Shown here piece after piece: positions 20,949 to 32,425 of a stretch of 64,000 nt of DNA. A model generated the notes under the pieces. That model ran no database searches and was not told where the DNA came from. It saw only the letters and a program-made list of their open reading frames with translations. Source of the stretch: Nemophila menziesii (taxonomy: Eukaryota > Streptophyta > Magnoliopsida > Boraginales > Hydrophyllaceae); contig JARWIR010000031.1 in the NCBI GenBank assembly GCA_029959085.1, forward strand, positions 7,564,001 through 7,628,000, given 5' to 3'. Within the stretch, counting starts at the first letter, position 1. Every line of letters begins with the position of its first letter. The position numbers and the translations under genes are program-made.

Positions 20949-22484
20949 TGGTGTCGCCTAGGGTGTGATAAAAATAAGATCAATTTAAGTATGGAAAACT
21001 ATGCACTCTCACCCTAGACAGGCACAGTACTGCAAGTATTACAGGACGTATGCAAGTTTTAATGATAAGTAGAGTTCGTTCTCAGGGACTTAAGTGTGTT
21101 AATCGCGTAGGAAACAATGACGAGTAAAAGTAAATAATTAGAAGACAGAAAATAAAGCAAATAGTAATTCGAGATTAACAATTAAACTAATTAAAACTAG
21201 GAAAATAAATACAATAGAGTAAAAGATTAAGAATATGAGATGAGAGATATAGCTTAGGTTTTGCTAGTATGCACTAATCCTTCTAATTCTATCTATAGAT
21301 CTAGTTCATAAGGGAGAATATTAGCTCTTGGTAATACTTAGTCAGGATTCTAAATTCCCAAAGCTTAGACCTTGAGAGCGACTAAGGGGGCTACGTCACA
21401 ACCAAGAAGTGATTTCAAATAGGGTTATCAAACGCCACTAAGGCCCTAAGCAAATACTGCAATCTTGGTGATACGGTGGTTAAAACAAACCCTAATGACT
21501 ATCTAGTTAGAAGTATGTTTTGTCAGAACTGCTATCGACACTAGACATTATGTGGTGGTTCAATAGTTAAACACCCTGTCAAGGAGACCATCTAACTACT
21601 CTTAAAACAATCCTAAAGTGATCAGTTCTAGGAAAGACATTAAATCAAAACACATAAACAAATATAAAGTAAGAAGTTAATATCAGATTAAAACATATAA
21701 TTCCCAAAGAAACTTAGATAGAAGAACTAGAATTCATAGATTATACATATGCAAAACCCAAGCTATGGGAGGTTTAGTTCATACCTGAAGGAAATAAACT
21801 AAAAGAAATTACAAAAGACATCATCTTGCTCTCTACAATAAACTGGAAGAATAAAACCTTAAGAACTAATTACTATGAGGCAAGGATGATTTACAAGTGA
21901 TATAAGGGTGTATTTATAGGTGTTTAGAAGACCTAATTCGTTTTCTTGAGGAATAGTTAAGGTAATGGACTTCTAGCCCAACTCAATTTCGTATGGAAAT
22001 AAAGATAAACACTGCTGCACCGTTTTAAGTGTATCTTCTTCGTTATTGGTCGGAATTTGCTCCACAAGATACCAAAAAAATCGCAACAGAATTATCTAGG
22101 CCCCTTAGAAGGAAATCATCAGATTCGGCCTATTTCTTAGGTAAAAACGCCTATCTTTGGACGTGTATGCAGATTTCCAGTTTTAGGCAGCTTTTCCTTT
22201 TCCATCTTTTTAGCTTTTCTTTCCTTATCTCTAATTACCATGCTAATCTCTTTCCATAAGTTGTTGTCTTTGACTTGGACTCTAATTAATCTCCATAATT
22301 ATCTTTAAAGCTACACACTAAATAAACAATTAAACCCAATATGCTCTAAAACATTATTTTTACAAATCAAGACTCAAAATAGGAAAGTGCACTAAAACTC
22401 AAGAAAATCGACATTATTGAATTCTAAATCACTAAAAATGATGTCTCATCCTAATATAAATCTATCACAAATGAGGAGACATCA
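20949..22484 (-). repeat. 5' LTR of element B
   Basis: 1536 bp, plus-strand ends TGGTGTCGCC and GGAGACATCA, near-identical to 12554-14091. Followed on the right by the duplicated GCAAT and element E pol. It should contain the promoter; no confident TATA position was assigned. Confidence 0.93.
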
Positions 22485-24610
22485 GCAATCTTAGAGAAGT
22501 CTTTAATGAAACGATGGTAAAACCCAACATGTCCCAAGGAACTTCTCACCTCTTTCACAGAATTAGGAGGGGGAAGAGTCTTGATAACCTCTATCTTAGC
22601 ACGATCAACTTCTAAACCTGAACTCGAAACTTTGTGTACCAGGACTATTCCTCCACGAACCATGAAATGGCACTTCTCCATATTAAGAACTAAGTCAGTT
22701 TCCTTGCATCTTATTTATACCTTCTCTAGATTTTGCAAACAATCATCAAAGTTATCACCAAAACAGAGAAGTCATGCATAAATACCTCAAGGAATTGATC
22801 AATCATATCTCCAAATATTTCCATCATGCAACGTTGGAAAGTGGAAGGTGCATTACACAATCCAAATGGCATCCTTCGGAATGCGAAAATGCCAAAAGGA
22901 AATGTAAATGTAGTTTTGTGCTAGTCATCTGGATCGATGCGTATTTGATTGTAACCTGAATAACCATCTAGAAAACAATAATATTCTCTACCTGCTAACT
23001 TGTCCAACATTTGGTCTATGAAGGGGAGTGGAAAATGGTCTGTTCTAGTAGCCTTGTTCAACTTACGATAGTCCATACACACTCTCCAACCAACTACGGT
23101 TCTTGAAGGTTTGGCTTCATACTGATCATTAAGGACAATAGTGATACCACCCTTCTTTGGTACGCATTGAACCAGATTTACCCAATCAGTACTAGCTATG
23201 GGAAAGATGATTCTCGCATCTCATAGCTTTATTACTTCCTTCTTGACCACCTCCTTCATGGATGGAATTAATCTTCTTTGACCTTCAACTGAGCGTGCAC
23301 TTATATCCTCCAAAATGATTTTGTGTTGGCAAACGGATGGACTAATACCTTTGATATCTACGATGGTCCATCCAATGGCCTCTTTATGAGCTCGGAGTAC
23401 ACGCAACAGTTTATCTTCTTGAGAACCTGTTAAGTGAGCTAACAAAATAACATGTAAAGTTTCATTAGTACCTTAATACACATACCTCAAATGTGACGGT
23501 AATGGTTTCTCTTCTAGCTTCGGAGGAGATATAATAGATGGTTTCTTTTGAGGTTCGATCTCCCCCACGGCTCGTAATGGTTTATAGGCTAGACGCCTAG
23601 GCTTAGTGTTTTCTGAATATAGAGCTGCCACTGTTTCAGTGAGCTCTCACATCATCTCTGGTAAGTCAAGTACTAGGGTTTCCTGCAAGATATCATCAAA
23701 ATTCATATAATTAAATACCTCTTGCGTTGACCGTTCAATCACATCCACCCGGTGACACTCCTCTATGGGGTCCGGGAACTTCATTGCCCAAATTACATTG
23801 AACTTTACCTCCTCGTCTTGGATACGCTTGGTTAATTCTCTGTTTTCTACATCAATAAGAGTACGCCCCGTGTCTAGGAATGGTCTTCCCAGAATAACGG
23901 GGACATTCCTATCCGCGTCGTATTCAAGTATAACAAAATCGATGGGAAAAATTAAAGTACCTGCCTTAACGAGGACATCTTCTATGCGCCCCTCCGGATG
24001 TCCGAGGGATCTATCTGCCATTTGCAGAACCATAGAGGTCGGTATTGCGTTTCCTATCTTCAACTTTCAAAAAATTGAGTTAGGCATGAGATTCATACTC
24101 ACACCCAAATCACACAACGCTTTTCCTCTCCACTCATCCCTAATAGAAATAGGGATTGTAAAACTATCAGGATCAAGCAATTTAGGTGGTAGCTTACTTT
24201 GACAAATCACACCACATTCTTCGGGTAAGCCAATCATTTCATTCTCCATGTAAGGGTGTTTATTATAGATGGTTCTTTTCAATAATTTCACGTATTTTGG
24301 CACATCTTTAATAGTATCCAAGAATGGCACATTAATGTTAAGCTTGATTACCAAATTAAGGAATTTCTGATAATCTGCCATATCTCCTTTCTTTTGAACT
24401 CTTGAAGGGAAAGGTTGAGGAGGACGCTTCTCTTCTACAACAATGTCTTTCTTCTTAAGCTTTTCCGGGATTTTCTCGACTTCTACTTCCTCTACTTCCA
24501 GTTTACTCTCTTTCTCAACCACATATTCCACCGTTTTCTCTTTCACTGTTGTTTCTTTCTCTTTCATAACCGGAAAAGGTGGTGGTTGCAATTGCGATTC
24601 CGGTTTATAA
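22485..24610 (-). pseudogene. Athila-type protease and reverse transcriptase part of pol (element E, 5' half)
   Basis: Minus strand. 24591-24067: acidic region, then protease start with CDLGVSMNLMP. 24063-23647: protease C-terminus with VILGRPF. 23445-23221: RT N-terminal region (GWTIVDIKGISPSVCQHKI). 23220-22700: RT fingers and palm in shifted frames (GWRVCMDYRKLNKATR-like, CFLDGYSGYNQI-like). 22681-22485: RT thumb toward RNase H (VGFYHRFIKDFSKI). The catalytic FMDD box reads FMHD at 22782-22771, an Asp to His change, and several frames are broken. Gag is missing: similarity to C stops at about 24610. Colinear with 45449-49474 of C. Confidence 0.82.
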
Positions 24611-27600
24611 TTCCATTATTTATATTCGTAATTTAAATAATCATGTGCTTGTGGCCAAAGTAGCGGGAGGCGTCATAATCTGACTAACACATATATATAC
24701 TTAGGTCCCTTTAGCGGACATTATGGGAATGCTAGGTAGTCAATAGGGTAAAAGGAACTTGACCTACCTGAAAGCAAAGAGACTAGTAAGGTATATAATT
24801 AGGTTTTCCCTTGTGGAAACTTAATTAACTTTGAACCCAGCTAGTGTGAACATTAAAACCATTCACCCTTATTCATATAGACGCAATTCAATAGGATATA
24901 TTCTTACTAGCCTCCTTAGCTATAATATTTTATGCCTAATTAGTTTGATTAACTTAGAAAACAGAAAAAATATATTTTCATTTCATATTTCTACTCTGTT
25001 ATCCGAATTACATACTTGCATCTTTACATTGCTTTGAAACCATTAATCACACTTTATCCCTGCGAACAGTAACCCTACATATAAATTCTTTCTAACATAT
25101 GATCCGTACTCTGCAGAGTCGATTCGCATAGTATTGTGTTGTACTTTATTTTATTAACTGGAACAACAAAGGTCAGGACACAACGCATCTGTACGCCAAA
25201 ACTCACATAAAAAGGAGAAGAAAATGAAATAATATAAAAAGAATGTGGAAGATGAGCCAAACAAAATAATATTTCTTAATGACTTAGATTGATGACTTAA
25301 ACAATGCAACTTGACCATAGGAAGTGACACAAGCTGGGTTGACGAATAAATATGAAATATAGATAAACTTGATTTATAACCTAGTGTTTAAAAAGGTTTC
25401 TCTTATACAACAAAAATATACTTGTGTGTAGCTATGGACCCTTGAATAATTAAGCTATTAGTGTCATGTTTAGGGTGACGACTTAGATTAAATCCTTTTT
25501 CTAGAGATACATGCTTATTTGATTGCTTTGCCTTATATTTTTTCCTCATATTACTGTTTCATATGTTTTGTATTATATTTTCATATTATCTTTACAGAAT
25601 GTATTCTCTTTATATATCTTTCTCTCTTTTATTTTATCCTTTTATTTGCTTAAGGAAAAGAAAAGAGTGAGTGTAGGGTGTGTTGTGTCATAATAATATT
25701 ATATTTTTATCTATTATTTTTGACACATTAGGTTTATTTTACTGTGTAATTGGACGATATTACAAGATTTAAAGGTAAAAGGAGATTTCCAACCTTGAAT
25801 AGTAAATGAATCTAAAAGTGAGATATTGAATCTAAATTAAGATAGTACTATTTTTAGAAACTATACAAAAGAAGAGTTGGAAGATTTAGTCATGGTTCAG
25901 ATTTAGAAGACATATATTGGACAAGCCAACTCTGTCTAACGGAAATAAGAATAAGGACATTTTAAGAGCCCTATTCTAAATTATCACCTTGGAAGCAAAG
26001 AAATACTATCTTGGAAATCACTCCTGAAATAGAAGAATCCAAAGAATATAAGAGTCCAAGAATAAGAAGATCCCATGAAAAGAAGAATAATAGAAGATAA
26101 TGATGGAATAAAATATGATAAATGTTAACGTTATCGGAAGTCACTAAAGTTTTAGACTTCATTTAACTCTAGCTCCATTTATTATGAATAAAAATAGACT
26201 TAGCTTATCTTCGATGAGGAAATTTTACGATTAGTTAAACACTACTTCTTAGGGTGGTAGTTTAGGGTTATTGTAATTTTGACTCAAGTTCTTTTGAATA
26301 AACCTAGTATTTTTTTTGCTTTAAACTCACACAATATTAAAATTTTGTACCCGGTGAATAATCTGTGAAAGTAGGAAACAAACTTTGAATATGATGTGAT
26401 AACGTGTGATGACCCACCATCTCTAACCAACAAAGTGAATTTCCCTTGAAATCAACAAGTTCTGGAAGAATAGTCAAGATTGAAACTATAACCGTCATGT
26501 TGGTATAGCGTGATGGCTTGCCTCCACAATTAACATGAAATTTCCTATATTTTCTAAAGTAAGTGTATTAAACTTTATCTCTATATAAATTCCATGTTCA
26601 TGATTGCATAGTCAAAAGCTAAGGACTGAAGGATCTCTCTCCCATGAACCAACATTCTCTTTAGAATAGTAATCAAGCAATTGACAAATCCCCGATTTAG
26701 CAAACCTAGATATCGTAGTTTACCCAAATAATCCCCAGGCTTCAGAAGATTGATCATTGGAATCACTCGGTGGTAAAGTGGAATGAGGGTAGTAAAATTG
26801 ACAATGTCTCATAATAATCTTTTATTGATTGTGATTTCATAAAAAAACAACAACCTTGCGAAAGTCATCACTTTCCTTCAGGGGTTTGTATAGCTTTTCA
26901 AACTTTTATAATCTACCCAATTTATTTCATTGTGTTAGCCATTAAAAACCTAGTTCAGTAGGTGTTATGGGTGAGGGAAAGTTATTTAGTGAGCATGGAA
27001 TCATAATTTCTTAGATTCTCTCCTAGCTAGTTGACCAATAACTTGTAATAGAAATATTTTTTAGGAAAGAAACTCGTTACTAATCCGAAAGACGGGGCCG
27101 ATGTCGAATAGATGGAATTAGTCTTAGTGCCTTTTTTACTTGATTGACTTCTTTACTGACTGTTCGAAAAAGGGCCAGAACTCGATCCGGGAATCTCATT
27201 AGTCCTCAGATTTAATTATAAATTCGAGCTTCTTAAAAGCAAGTTGATATCCGACAATAAATAAAGATCAAAATAACCAAATTGATTACATTAACTCATT
27301 AAATATCTTTGTTGTGTTTGTCGTTGTGTTCTTGATTGTATACATATTTATATTATATTAATCAATCAATAATATAAATATGTGTTATATTGTATACCGA
27401 TCATGGGTTATATGATATCTAATAACGATAAAGCTGCAAAAATATAATCAAACAAAGGATAAAATATATAGATGCTAGATTTAAAAGGGACAAACCACCT
27501 TCAAGAAATCATATTAATATATCTAGCTTGGCATTTACATCAAGCTTTCAAAAGAGTTAACAATTTCCAATAATATTCTCATGAAAAGTAAACAAGATTT

Positions 27601-27648
27601 TTTAGTCAGATGAAATCTTTCTACTTATTTTTGTTGTTGTTGAATTAG
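24611..27648. other. AT-rich intergenic DNA, no gene recognised
   Basis: Only short frames without codon bias or recognisable motifs. No LTR ends, terminal inverted repeats, tRNA or rRNA were found. It may hold old decayed repeats. Confidence 0.5.
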
Positions 27649-28970
27649 TCATCTTGCAATTTCTTCAAGGCTTGCAAGGATCTGTTTTGTATCTGGCCTT
27701 TGAGAAGGTACGTCGACACAACAAGACAACGCAAGATTAATGTAATCTAAAACACGCTCCTTTATTTTATGTAGATCAACACCAGTTTGACCATCAACAA
27801 TTTCTGGACGACACAAATTTATTACATCATGACCAAGATCACGTGCAATTCTCATGTCGTTTGACAACCCAATTGCTTCCGTCCTGGTGATCAACTCAAG
27901 AAAGATTATACCAATGCTATAAATGTCATCTTTTTCACTCACATAGTCACTCTCATTTAGCTCTAGAGCAAGAGCATTATATTCTTGGTCATCACGAGTT
28001 CCAAGCATTTCATGTACTCCAATTGTATTCAACATAAGATGCAAGCCAAAATCTGATAGATGAGGTTCGTATTTATCGTCTATAAATATATTATTTGACT
28101 TCATATTTCCATGAACAATGAGCTCTTCCATTGCGTTGTGAAGAAAATGAATTGCTTTAACAATTCCCATGGAGATTTTAAGAATGTTTATCCAATTCAC
28201 ATTTCCATCTGTATAAAAATGAAATTGTTATATTGTGATTATTCTTATACAACTAATCTTGATGTGACATTTCCATAAATAACATTGAAACTTCTGTAAC
28301 AAGATCAATTGGATGTGGACAGTTTCATGATTCTCAAGTCGTAAAATTCATTCAATTTTTTGACACGTGGATATATTATCAATCAAGTAACGAATCAAGA
28401 CTTTATAAATCAGACTTTGTTGAATAAAATAGGAATCTAGCAACATACCTAGTTCTTTAGATTTTGCAACATATTACAAACAATAGTAAAATTAACAAGA
28501 AATTTTAGAAGAAAACGAGACATACCTTCTATTAATTGAGAAAGTGTACGATCAGCAACAAATGGATGGATCATCATCATCTCACCTTTTGTCCCAACAT
28601 AAAATGCATACAAAGGAACTAAATTTGTATGCCTCACAGAACCCAACAATTTGATTTTCTCCACCACATCATTTATCTTTAAAGTACAAGCAAGATTAAG
28701 TAACTTCAAGATTACAAGTGAATTAGTCCTAGACAACAATGCCTTTTGCGAAGTTGCATAGCTAGATCTAGCTATAACTCTACTTGGAGCTTGGAATATG
28801 TCATCCATACTAATATCTTCACCACCATTGAATTGTATAAATTCCTCATTTTCACTATCACTACCTTGCAGTGCTCTCTCCTTACAGAAATAGTCCAACA
28901 ATAGATAGATTAGTGTACATGCTAACACAGGAAGGCCAATGAAAAGTACGACGGCGTCGTTGTCTTCCAT
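27649..28970 (-). CDS. TMKL1-like receptor-like pseudokinase lacking the LRR ectodomain (two exons)
   Basis: Exon 1 28970-28526, intron 28525-28209 (GT..AG; donor GTATGT, acceptor TATACAG), exon 2 28208-27649. Joined they give 334 aa in frame (GAA G|AT), ending at TAG. An in-frame ATG at 28994 would add 8 residues. A membrane segment lies at residues 6-25, then an acidic juxtamembrane stretch, then GGEDISMDDIFQAPSRVIAR and a kinase fold. The glycine loop is lost (RSSYATSQKA), the catalytic loop reads HGNMKSNN instead of HRD, and SDFGL is kept; such changes are typical of LRR-III pseudokinases. Strings such as SVRHTNLVPLYAFYVG and SDFGLHLMLN resemble the plant kinase-like protein TMKL1. TMKL1 normally has extracellular leucine-rich repeats; none are encoded upstream. 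It may be a short membrane pseudokinase acting without phosphotransfer, or a 5'-truncated pseudogene. The frame is intact, with no stops or shifts. Confidence 0.75.
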
Positions 28971-28994
28971 TTCACGATAGAGTAAAAAATTCAA

Positions 28995-29932
28995 TTTTAA
29001 AATATTTGGGGAATTATACCATATATTGTAGATTTTTTGGTTGAACTTTTTTTATTTGACTATTGTATAAGATATACAGACTGTTTCCTCTAATTAATGT
29101 TACGATATGCTTTTAATGAAAAAAATTAAATAAGTCAATGCTAGGTTGATGGTAGATAGAAATTACTCCATATATTTATTGATAATATTAGGTTGCTTGT
29201 GCTGGTTTTCCTTTTTTCCTTTTTTTTATTTTTTTTATTTTTTGTACTAGAAAGGTTAAAATACCATAATTCCCATGTTTTATAGTCGGAAATACTAGTT
29301 TTAAAGCATCCTGCATTTGTTCATATCTTATATAAATTTTTACATAAATCGTCTAAAGATTTTTAAGTTATATCTCATTAGATGAAATAGATCCAAATTC
29401 GGCCCATTGTAAGGCTTGTGAGGGGCTACAACCCCTGATATTTGGTCGAGTTTTGAGGCACCAAATCTTAAAATCACCAATGTGTATGTGTGTGTGTGTA
29501 TATATGTAATACTTTTTGAAATACATCATGTATGGTGGCATAGGTAGTCTAGTAGAAACATTGTTATGAGAATTATTCTTATTTTACGATATAAAACTTT
29601 TATCTCAAATTTAGTTATTAGTATAAAAGGTATTAAAACATTCTAGAATTGTAAAATAAGTTATAGTTTTGTTGAAGTATAAAAAATATAGGCTATTTAA
29701 TCAACTAGTTGAATTATTTAATTATAATGTTACTTGTATGTATTAGAAATTGTTCAAATTTTTGTAGATAGTTTAAGTAGCATAAAGGACAGAGTCGGTT
29801 TTTTACACCAAAATGAGTTTATGTGGATTCAAACACCTATCACACATACATAACTAGTTGAAAATTATCACTTTTTGTTATTTTCATAGGAGTAATATGA
29901 CTCAGAAACTTTCTCTTGAAAAGCTAGTTAAG

Positions 29933-29935
<3 letters not shown>
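28995..29935. other. Intergenic DNA upstream of the pseudokinase gene
   Basis: AT-rich; would contain the promoter of the minus-strand gene. No LRR-coding frame is seen here, supporting real absence of the ectodomain. No mobile-element ends recognised. Confidence 0.45.

Positions 29936-30000
<65 letters not shown>
29936..30000. repeat. (CT)n microsatellite
   Basis: Perfect CT dinucleotide run of about 65 bp. The open frames across it (Leu/Ser repeats) are artefacts. Confidence 0.95.
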
Positions 30001-30003
<3 letters not shown>

Positions 30004-30254
30004 GTGTAACACCTTCTCTTCTCCAAAAAGTTTTTTAATCCTTTCAAACCTTCATTAAAATATAAGTGTGCTACTTAATGACTCTTATTCTTGGTTTCAA
30101 GATCTTATATGTTGGTCGTCGATCGGTCCATGTTATTTTATTTTGCTGTGTTTAGGTTGTTGGAAAGTGCTGAAGGTTATTTCTCTAAAAGTTTGTGTTA
30201 TTTAGGTATATTTCCACTCCTTTATTCTTCATGGTTTTAACCCACTTGGTTGTT

Positions 30255-30484
30255 TTTTTTTTTGGTTACATGGGTTCCGGGCTAACTTGCGCGCACCCGA
30301 CTAGTCCCACGGAGATATACATGCCTCCCCATATATATTCTCATGGTAAATCAGAACTAGGTTGCCCATGTTCAGGGAGGGGTTCGAGCCTTGTCCCCTT
30401 ACTTTACACCCGTTAGGGAGGGGATTCGAACCATGGACCTCCACTTTAAGTGCTGAAGAAATAGCAAGGCTCTGGCCAGTTGAG
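30255..30484 (-). mobile_element. tRNA-related SINE with 15-bp target duplication
   Basis: Flanked by the direct repeat ACCCACTTGGTTGTT (30240-30254 and 30485-30499). The left end is a T-run (A tail on the minus strand). On the minus strand the head reads CTCAACTGGCCAGAGC (A-box-like) followed by GGTTCGAATCCCC (B box, about 30436-30424), with a second B-box-like GGCTCGAACCCC about 55 bp further in. Non-coding, about 230 bp. The perfect duplication suggests a fairly recent insertion. Confidence 0.82.
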
Positions 30485-30499
30485 ACCCACTTGGTTGTT

Positions 30500-31254
30500 G
30501 GGTACCCTGGAAGAATGGTTATATTTTTCACTAATGCGGATCACGGTTGTTGTTTGTTAATCGTGATTAGGATTCTTCGCTTGGTTCTGAGATTTTTAAT
30601 CTCCATTGACTGCTCAACGATGGAGGATTTGAACACATGGTTATTTTACTTGGATAGTTATTGGGGCAAGAAATTTATGTTTTGTTTTGTTTGGTGTTAT
30701 GTATTGATGTTGTTAATAATCTCTCTTTTTATCTGTTTTCCATTATATCTGATATGATATGTAACCATCTATATAATGTTTGATGTTATGAATAAAATAA
30801 CATTTTAGAAACAAATATATATTATATATATGTTATATTTCAGAGTTTTTTCTACGGTCCAGATTTACCCACATAAGTGGTGGTCAGGATTAAATCTAGC
30901 TAAACATAAGTGGTGGCCAGGATCATTTCTGGCTCCACTTATAATTAATACTATTAATTAATTAACATTTTAAAAAAATAATCCTAATAATCTCTATAAT
31001 CTCTATGATAAAGTTTTCCTTATTCTTCTCAATCTCATTTGTACGTTAAACAAAAAATTTAATACTATCTCTTCACACTTGCATTCGAAAAAAAAATCAA
31101 ATCTCTTCACACTCACCTTCCGCACACCAAAGCCGCTCTACTGCATAAGAGAAACGCCGCCACTCAAACACCAAGCCGCTCTTATGCACAAGAAAACCGC
31201 CGCCACTCAGAACCTCACCTTCCCACACCAAGCCGAATCGCCACCCTTTTTCCG
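30500..31254. other. Intergenic DNA with a short two-copy repeat
   Basis: No gene recognised. At about 30870-30935 a unit of about 30 bp starting ACATAAGTGGTGG occurs twice (CATAAGTGGTGGTCAGGAT and CATAAGTGGTGGCCAGGAT). Confidence 0.45.
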
Positions 31255-31990
31255 GCGAAGTGGTTCTTCTTTGTTCTACTTTAGATCTTCTCTTTGTTCT
31301 GGCGATAAAACAAAGCTAGGGTACATTTAGTTTAATGAAACAAAGTCGTTCTTCTTTGTTCTTCTTTAGATCTTCTCTTTGTACCTTGAACAAAACCAGT
31401 AACATCTTTCCCCTTTTATTTTATTCTTCAATTTCATCTTCTAAAAAACACCTCTTTCCGGCAATAAAACAAAGCTAGGGTACATTCGGTCATAATGAAA
31501 CAGAGTGAATCTTCTTTGTTCTGCTTTAGGTCTTCTCAAAACCGGTAACATTTTCCCTTCTTTTTTTTTTCTTTAATTTAATTTTCTTATTCATTAGGTA
31601 TACTTCATATCCGCAGCTTCTAAAACAAAACTGGCGATGTTGGTCTGCTTTACATCTTCTCTTTGTTCCTTGAACAAAACCGGTAACATCTTTCCCCTCT
31701 TCTTTTATTCTTCAATTCCATCTTCTTATGATGTGTGTGTTTACTTCATATACGCAGCTTCTAAAAACCCCCTTTTCCCGGCGATGAAACAAAGTTAGGG
31801 TATATTTCTCATAACAGAACTGAGCTTGCCAGGCAGGAATGGAGAAGCAAGGCCTAGGCATCCTCCACTTAATCCTGACTGAAACTGAGTGGTTCTTCTT
31901 TGTTCTTATTAATATCTTCTCTTTGTTCCTTGAACAAAACCGGTAACATCTTCCCCCTCTTCTTTTATTCTTCAATTTCATCTTCTTATA
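31255..31990. repeat. Degenerate tandem repeat, unit about 150 bp
   Basis: About five units with variable length (roughly 136-160 bp). Recurring landmarks are AAACAAAGCTAGGGTACATT-like (31300, 31458, 31777), CTTCTTTGTTC.., and GAACAAAACCGGTAACATC (31389, 31538, 31674, 31933). Reading frames across it are not conserved between units, so it is not coding repeat. Origin unclear; it could be an expanded leader or promoter of a decayed element. Confidence 0.65.
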
Positions 31991-32099
31991 TATCCTTTGA
32001 TGATTACACAATGAGTATATTGTTATTGAGTTCTTCTCTGTATGTATCTTTTACCTTTGCCAATGTTTGATCACTATTTACACCTTGATGTAAATTACT

Positions 32100-32425
32100 T
32101 TTTACTGTAAGTTTTATAATGCATTTTTTAATTCTATTGCAGTAAATGTGTTAGCGATTTGCAGTAAATATCCATTCTCATCATCTGATTGAGTGAGCGA
32201 TTCGGTCTTACACTGATTGGCAAATATTTTATAATGCATTTTATAATCCAAACACTGATCTAAGCAGATAAATGTTTGAAACCAAACACTGATTGGTAAA
32301 TGTTGATATAATGCATTTTTCTTAAGCTGTACGTTACGTTTTGGTCTTAAACTGCAAATTTCGAATTATTTTGCAGTAAATATCCATTTGGCACAACTGC
32401 TGGAGTGAGCTAAGTGTTATAATGC
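32100..32425. repeat. Dispersed short motifs (TATAATGCAT / CAGTAAATATCCAT)
   Basis: TATAATGCAT recurs at about 32115, 32231, 32310 and 32418, and GCAGTAAATATCCAT at about 32161 and 32373, with ACACTGATTGG twice between. Looks like an old, shuffled local duplication. Confidence 0.45.

Larger units (their letters stand above)
12554..22484 (-). mobile_element. Complete young non-autonomous Athila-like retrotransposon (element B)
   Basis: Two near-identical LTRs (12554-14091 and 20949-22484) run TG..CA and are flanked by the 5-bp duplication GCAAT (12549-12553 and 22485-22489). The flanks rejoin exactly inside the pol of element E, as confirmed by the uninterrupted counterpart in C at about 47365. 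Read on the minus strand: LTR, PBS, open gag-protease ORF, GC-rich array, 398-aa additional ORF, about 1.6 kb non-coding DNA, polypurine-like tract, LTR. RT, RNase H and the integrase core are absent, so mobilisation must have used proteins in trans. By eye the LTRs differ at roughly 1.5% of positions, indicating a recent insertion. Confidence 0.92.
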
